A stretch of 32,659 nucleotides of DNA from UBA6624 sp964343345 [NCBI: uncultured bacterium]. GTDB taxonomy: Bacteria > UBP7 > UBA6624. The stretch covers positions 1 to 32,659 of the forward strand of contig CAYFJE010000004.1 in the NCBI GenBank assembly GCA_964343345.1, given 5' to 3'. Shown here in pieces: positions 31,176 through 32,659 of this stretch (its first letter is position 1; the number at the start of each line of letters is the position of its first letter). The position numbers were made by a program, and so were the translations under genes. A model generated the notes under the pieces. That model saw only the letters and a list, made by a program, of their open reading frames with translations. It searched no databases and was not told the origin of the DNA.

Positions 31176-31791
31176 CTTGAAATTCTTTTGGGATGCCCCA
31201 TTCAGGGACAAGATTATTGTCGATATTTAAGGAATCCAAAACTCTCGCAACAACGCTATCTATCAAATCTTGTATTTTTTCAGCACCTTGGTAAAAGGTT
31301 GGATTTGCATCAACTATTGTTGCTCCTGCTTTGGATATTTTTAACAAATTATGAAGATGAATTTGTGAAAGAGGGGTTTCTCTTGGGACCAAAACCAAAG
31401 GTCTGTTTTCTTTTAGAGTTACATCTGCAGCCCTGTGAAGAAGGTTGGATGTTACGCCATTTGCTAAATGTCCAAGTGTGCCCATTGACATAGGAATCAC
31501 AACCATTCCTCTTGTTTTGTAGGTTCCGCTTGCTATTGTTGCAGACATGTCCATTCCAGGATGCCATGTGAGGTCAGTCCATTTCACATGTTTCCCGTAT
31601 CTGTTTTCAATAAAGTTTTGAGCATTTTTTCCGAATTTAAAATCCAGCTCGTGACTTAGCAGGTATTTTCCCCACTTGCTCGCAACGATTTCAACAGGGA
31701 TGTCCCTTTTTACAAGTTCTTTTATGAGGGTATCAGCATACATAGCTCCAGAAGCGCCAGTGATTCCAATTATTACAGGTAAATTTTTCAC
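31168..31791 (-). CDS. ubiX: UbiX-type flavin prenyltransferase
   Basis: 207 aa. Makes prenylated FMN, the cofactor for UbiD-type decarboxylases. Motifs: VIIGITGASGAMYADTLIKEL (flavin loop GxTGASG), VEIVASKWGKYLL, MDMSATIASGTYKTRGMVVIPMS (as a region; family apiASGSfxxdgMvvxPCS), GHLANGVTSNLLHRAADVTLKE and RPLVLVPRETPLSQIHLHNL. The usual Cys in PCSM is Met (PMSM). The futalosine pathway's late decarboxylation is attributed to UbiD/UbiX-like proteins (MqnL/MqnM), and its position before mqnE fits that use. It follows the peroxiredoxin gene with a 9-nt gap. Confidence 0.9.
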   Translation of the reverse strand: MKNLPVIIGITGASGAMYADTLIKELVKRDIPVEIVASKWGKYLLSHELDFKFGKNAQNFIENRYGKHVKWTDLTWHPGMDMSATIASGTYKTRGMVVIPMSMGTLGHLANGVTSNLLHRAADVTLKENRPLVLVPRETPLSQIHLHNLLKISKAGATIVDANPTFYQGAEKIQDLIDSVVARVLDSLNIDNNLVPEWGIPKEFQDA

Positions 31792-31800
31792 TTGAGAATT

Positions 31801-32421
31801 TTACTCTTTTATTAATGAAGACAGGATGTTTATTTTCTCCATAACTTCTTGGTCATGTATTCCAACTCTTACTTTTGTAAAAACATATGCAATTTCCCCT
31901 TCGGGATTGACTATAAAAGTTATTCTTGATGCAAAACCCAAATCACCTAAAACTCCAAATTTTTGACTAATTTTTTTGTCAGAGTCAGCAATTAGCTCAA
32001 AAGGCAACTCCTTTTCTTTCTTGAATTTTTTTTGTGTTTTGAGGCTGTCTGTGCTAATTCCTATTACGTTGATGTTTTTTTGATCAAATTTCGAGTAACC
32101 ATCTCTTAAGCTGCATGATTGTGTTGTGCATCCAGGAGTGAAGGATTTTGGGAAGAAGTAAAGAACACTCCAATCCCCTTTTAGGTCTTCTGAACTTATG
32201 GTTCCGGATGTTGATGAACCCTCGAATTCGGGGATGCTGTTTCCTGTTTCCAAAATTTCCCAATCCATAAAATATCCTGCCTCTGCAAAGGTATCATAAG
32301 CAATGGCTCCAAATAAAACTATCATGAACACCAATCCTTCAAGACCTATAAATTTGAGTATGGCTGACAGGCCTTTTTTTACATTAAAAGATGGTGGTTT
32401 AAGCATGTTGAATCTACTCAT
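31801..32421 (-). CDS. bcp: Bcp-type peroxiredoxin with N-terminal membrane anchor
   Basis: 206 aa, about 50 longer than soluble Bcp/PrxQ. The extra N terminus holds one span, about 24-46 (FIGLEGLVFMIVLFGAIAYDTF), preceded by basic residues (VKKGL), suggesting a signal anchor with the enzyme on the periplasmic side. The catalytic loop is FFPKSFTPGCTTQSCSLRDG with peroxidatic C98 and resolving C103, five residues apart as in PrxQ. Then ISTDSLKTQKKF and the SRITFIVNPEGEIAYVF strand. It reduces hydroperoxides using a thioredoxin-like donor. Its ATG overlaps the cut-off upstream gene by 8 nt, so it belongs to the same operon as ubiX and mqnE. Confidence 0.87.
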   Translation of the reverse strand: MSRFNMLKPPSFNVKKGLSAILKFIGLEGLVFMIVLFGAIAYDTFAEAGYFMDWEILETGNSIPEFEGSSTSGTISSEDLKGDWSVLYFFPKSFTPGCTTQSCSLRDGYSKFDQKNINVIGISTDSLKTQKKFKKEKELPFELIADSDKKISQKFGVLGDLGFASRITFIVNPEGEIAYVFTKVRVGIHDQEVMEKINILSSLIKE

Positions 32422-32659
32422 CTTCTAATGTGGTAAATTCTTCTAAATTCTTCCAATTCCCCAAATTTTTCTTAAGGAGGTAGTGGTTGTAATTTTCCCA
32501 CGATATGAGCCAACTCTGCATATTGATTTCCGCATTAAATCCGGAAGAGTTTGCATCAGGATTTACCTCTGGGTTGTATGGCTTATTTTCGTAAAGAGAT
32601 TTATAGGCGATTACATTCTCTTTTCGGGAGAGGTTTTTGACTTCTATATTGAATGGTGG
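32414..32659 (-). CDS. C-terminal 82 residues of an unknown protein (5' end outside window)
   Basis: On the minus strand a frame stays open from the window edge to TAG 32414-32416. It ends NWKNLEEFTTLEDE and contains MQSWLISWENYNHYLLKKNLG. It is rich in Asn, Tyr and Trp with no membrane span or signal in the visible part, and I do not recognise it. It overlaps the peroxiredoxin ATG by 8 nt (ATGAGTAG), the same coupling style as other genes here, which supports it being real. It lacks an in-window start, so an ORF finder that requires one would miss it. Confidence 0.6.
   Translation of the reverse strand, partial: PPFNIEVKNLSRKENVIAYKSLYENKPYNPEVNPDANSSGFNAEINMQSWLISWENYNHYLLKKNLGNWKNLEEFTTLEDE

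Overview
The window is low-GC, gene-dense DNA (roughly one-third GC by eye) with short or overlapping gene junctions and frequent TTG/GTG starts. It looks like a streamlined diderm bacterium. The diderm reading rests on OstA/LptA-like and BamB-like exported proteins, HflK/HflC, a membrane-anchored peroxiredoxin and one XerC/D-type recombinase. Menaquinone is made by the futalosine route: mqnA, mqnC, mqnE and a ubiX-type gene are present. I cannot place it in a phylum; an uncultured marine lineage is a guess from composition and gene style. No tRNA, rRNA, CRISPR, insertion sequence or prophage was seen. No stretch over about 300 bases lacks a gene.

Layout. (1) 1-5410, plus strand: fmt 3' part, a degenerate kinase with PASTA repeats, rpe, metK, a cysteine-desulfurase homologue lacking the PLP lysine, and a TusA-like sulfur carrier. 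It ends in a strong intrinsic terminator preceded by two more hairpins. (2) 5507-13132, minus strand: an apparently single 11-gene operon. In transcription order it is a HdrC-like and a HdrB-like protein (both stripped of Fe-S cysteines), a NUDIX hydrolase, a GlcD-type flavin oxidase, an unknown protein, moaA, moaD, moaE, moaC, a PF04445-type methyltransferase and a YbhN/UPF0104 membrane protein. (3) 13161-20609, plus strand: class I aminotransferase, xer recombinase, OstA-like protein, beta-propeller lipo/periplasmic-type protein, miaA, nfo, pabB, pabC-like. (4) 20606-24689, minus strand: mqnA-mqnC, then a C-rich Rho-type region, then hflK-hflC with its own promoter. (5) 24732-29127, plus strand: Sel1-repeat protein, two YbjQ-type proteins, SOUP haem-binding protein, methyltransferase, class IV aminotransferase, sulfotransferase-like protein. 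(6) 29129-32659, minus strand: a cut-off unknown gene, membrane-anchored Bcp peroxiredoxin, ubiX-type flavin prenyltransferase, mqnE, EamA transporter.

Most unusual content. First, the HdrC/HdrB-like pair keeps the fold-level sequence pattern but has lost essentially every cluster cysteine, and heads an operon with a GlcD flavoprotein and molybdopterin genes. Second, the desulfurase homologue has Arg in place of the Schiff-base Lys, directly before a TusA-like protein. Third, the PASTA protein carries a catalytically dead kinase domain. Fourth, several genes show a -10 box exactly 7 nt before the ATG, which implies leaderless mRNAs. Fifth, a perfect 10-bp inverted repeat lies between the divergent mqnA and Sel1 promoters. 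Sixth, a class IV aminotransferase/sulfotransferase pair has an atypical PLP site. Alignments quoted here were made from memory of the families, not by search.
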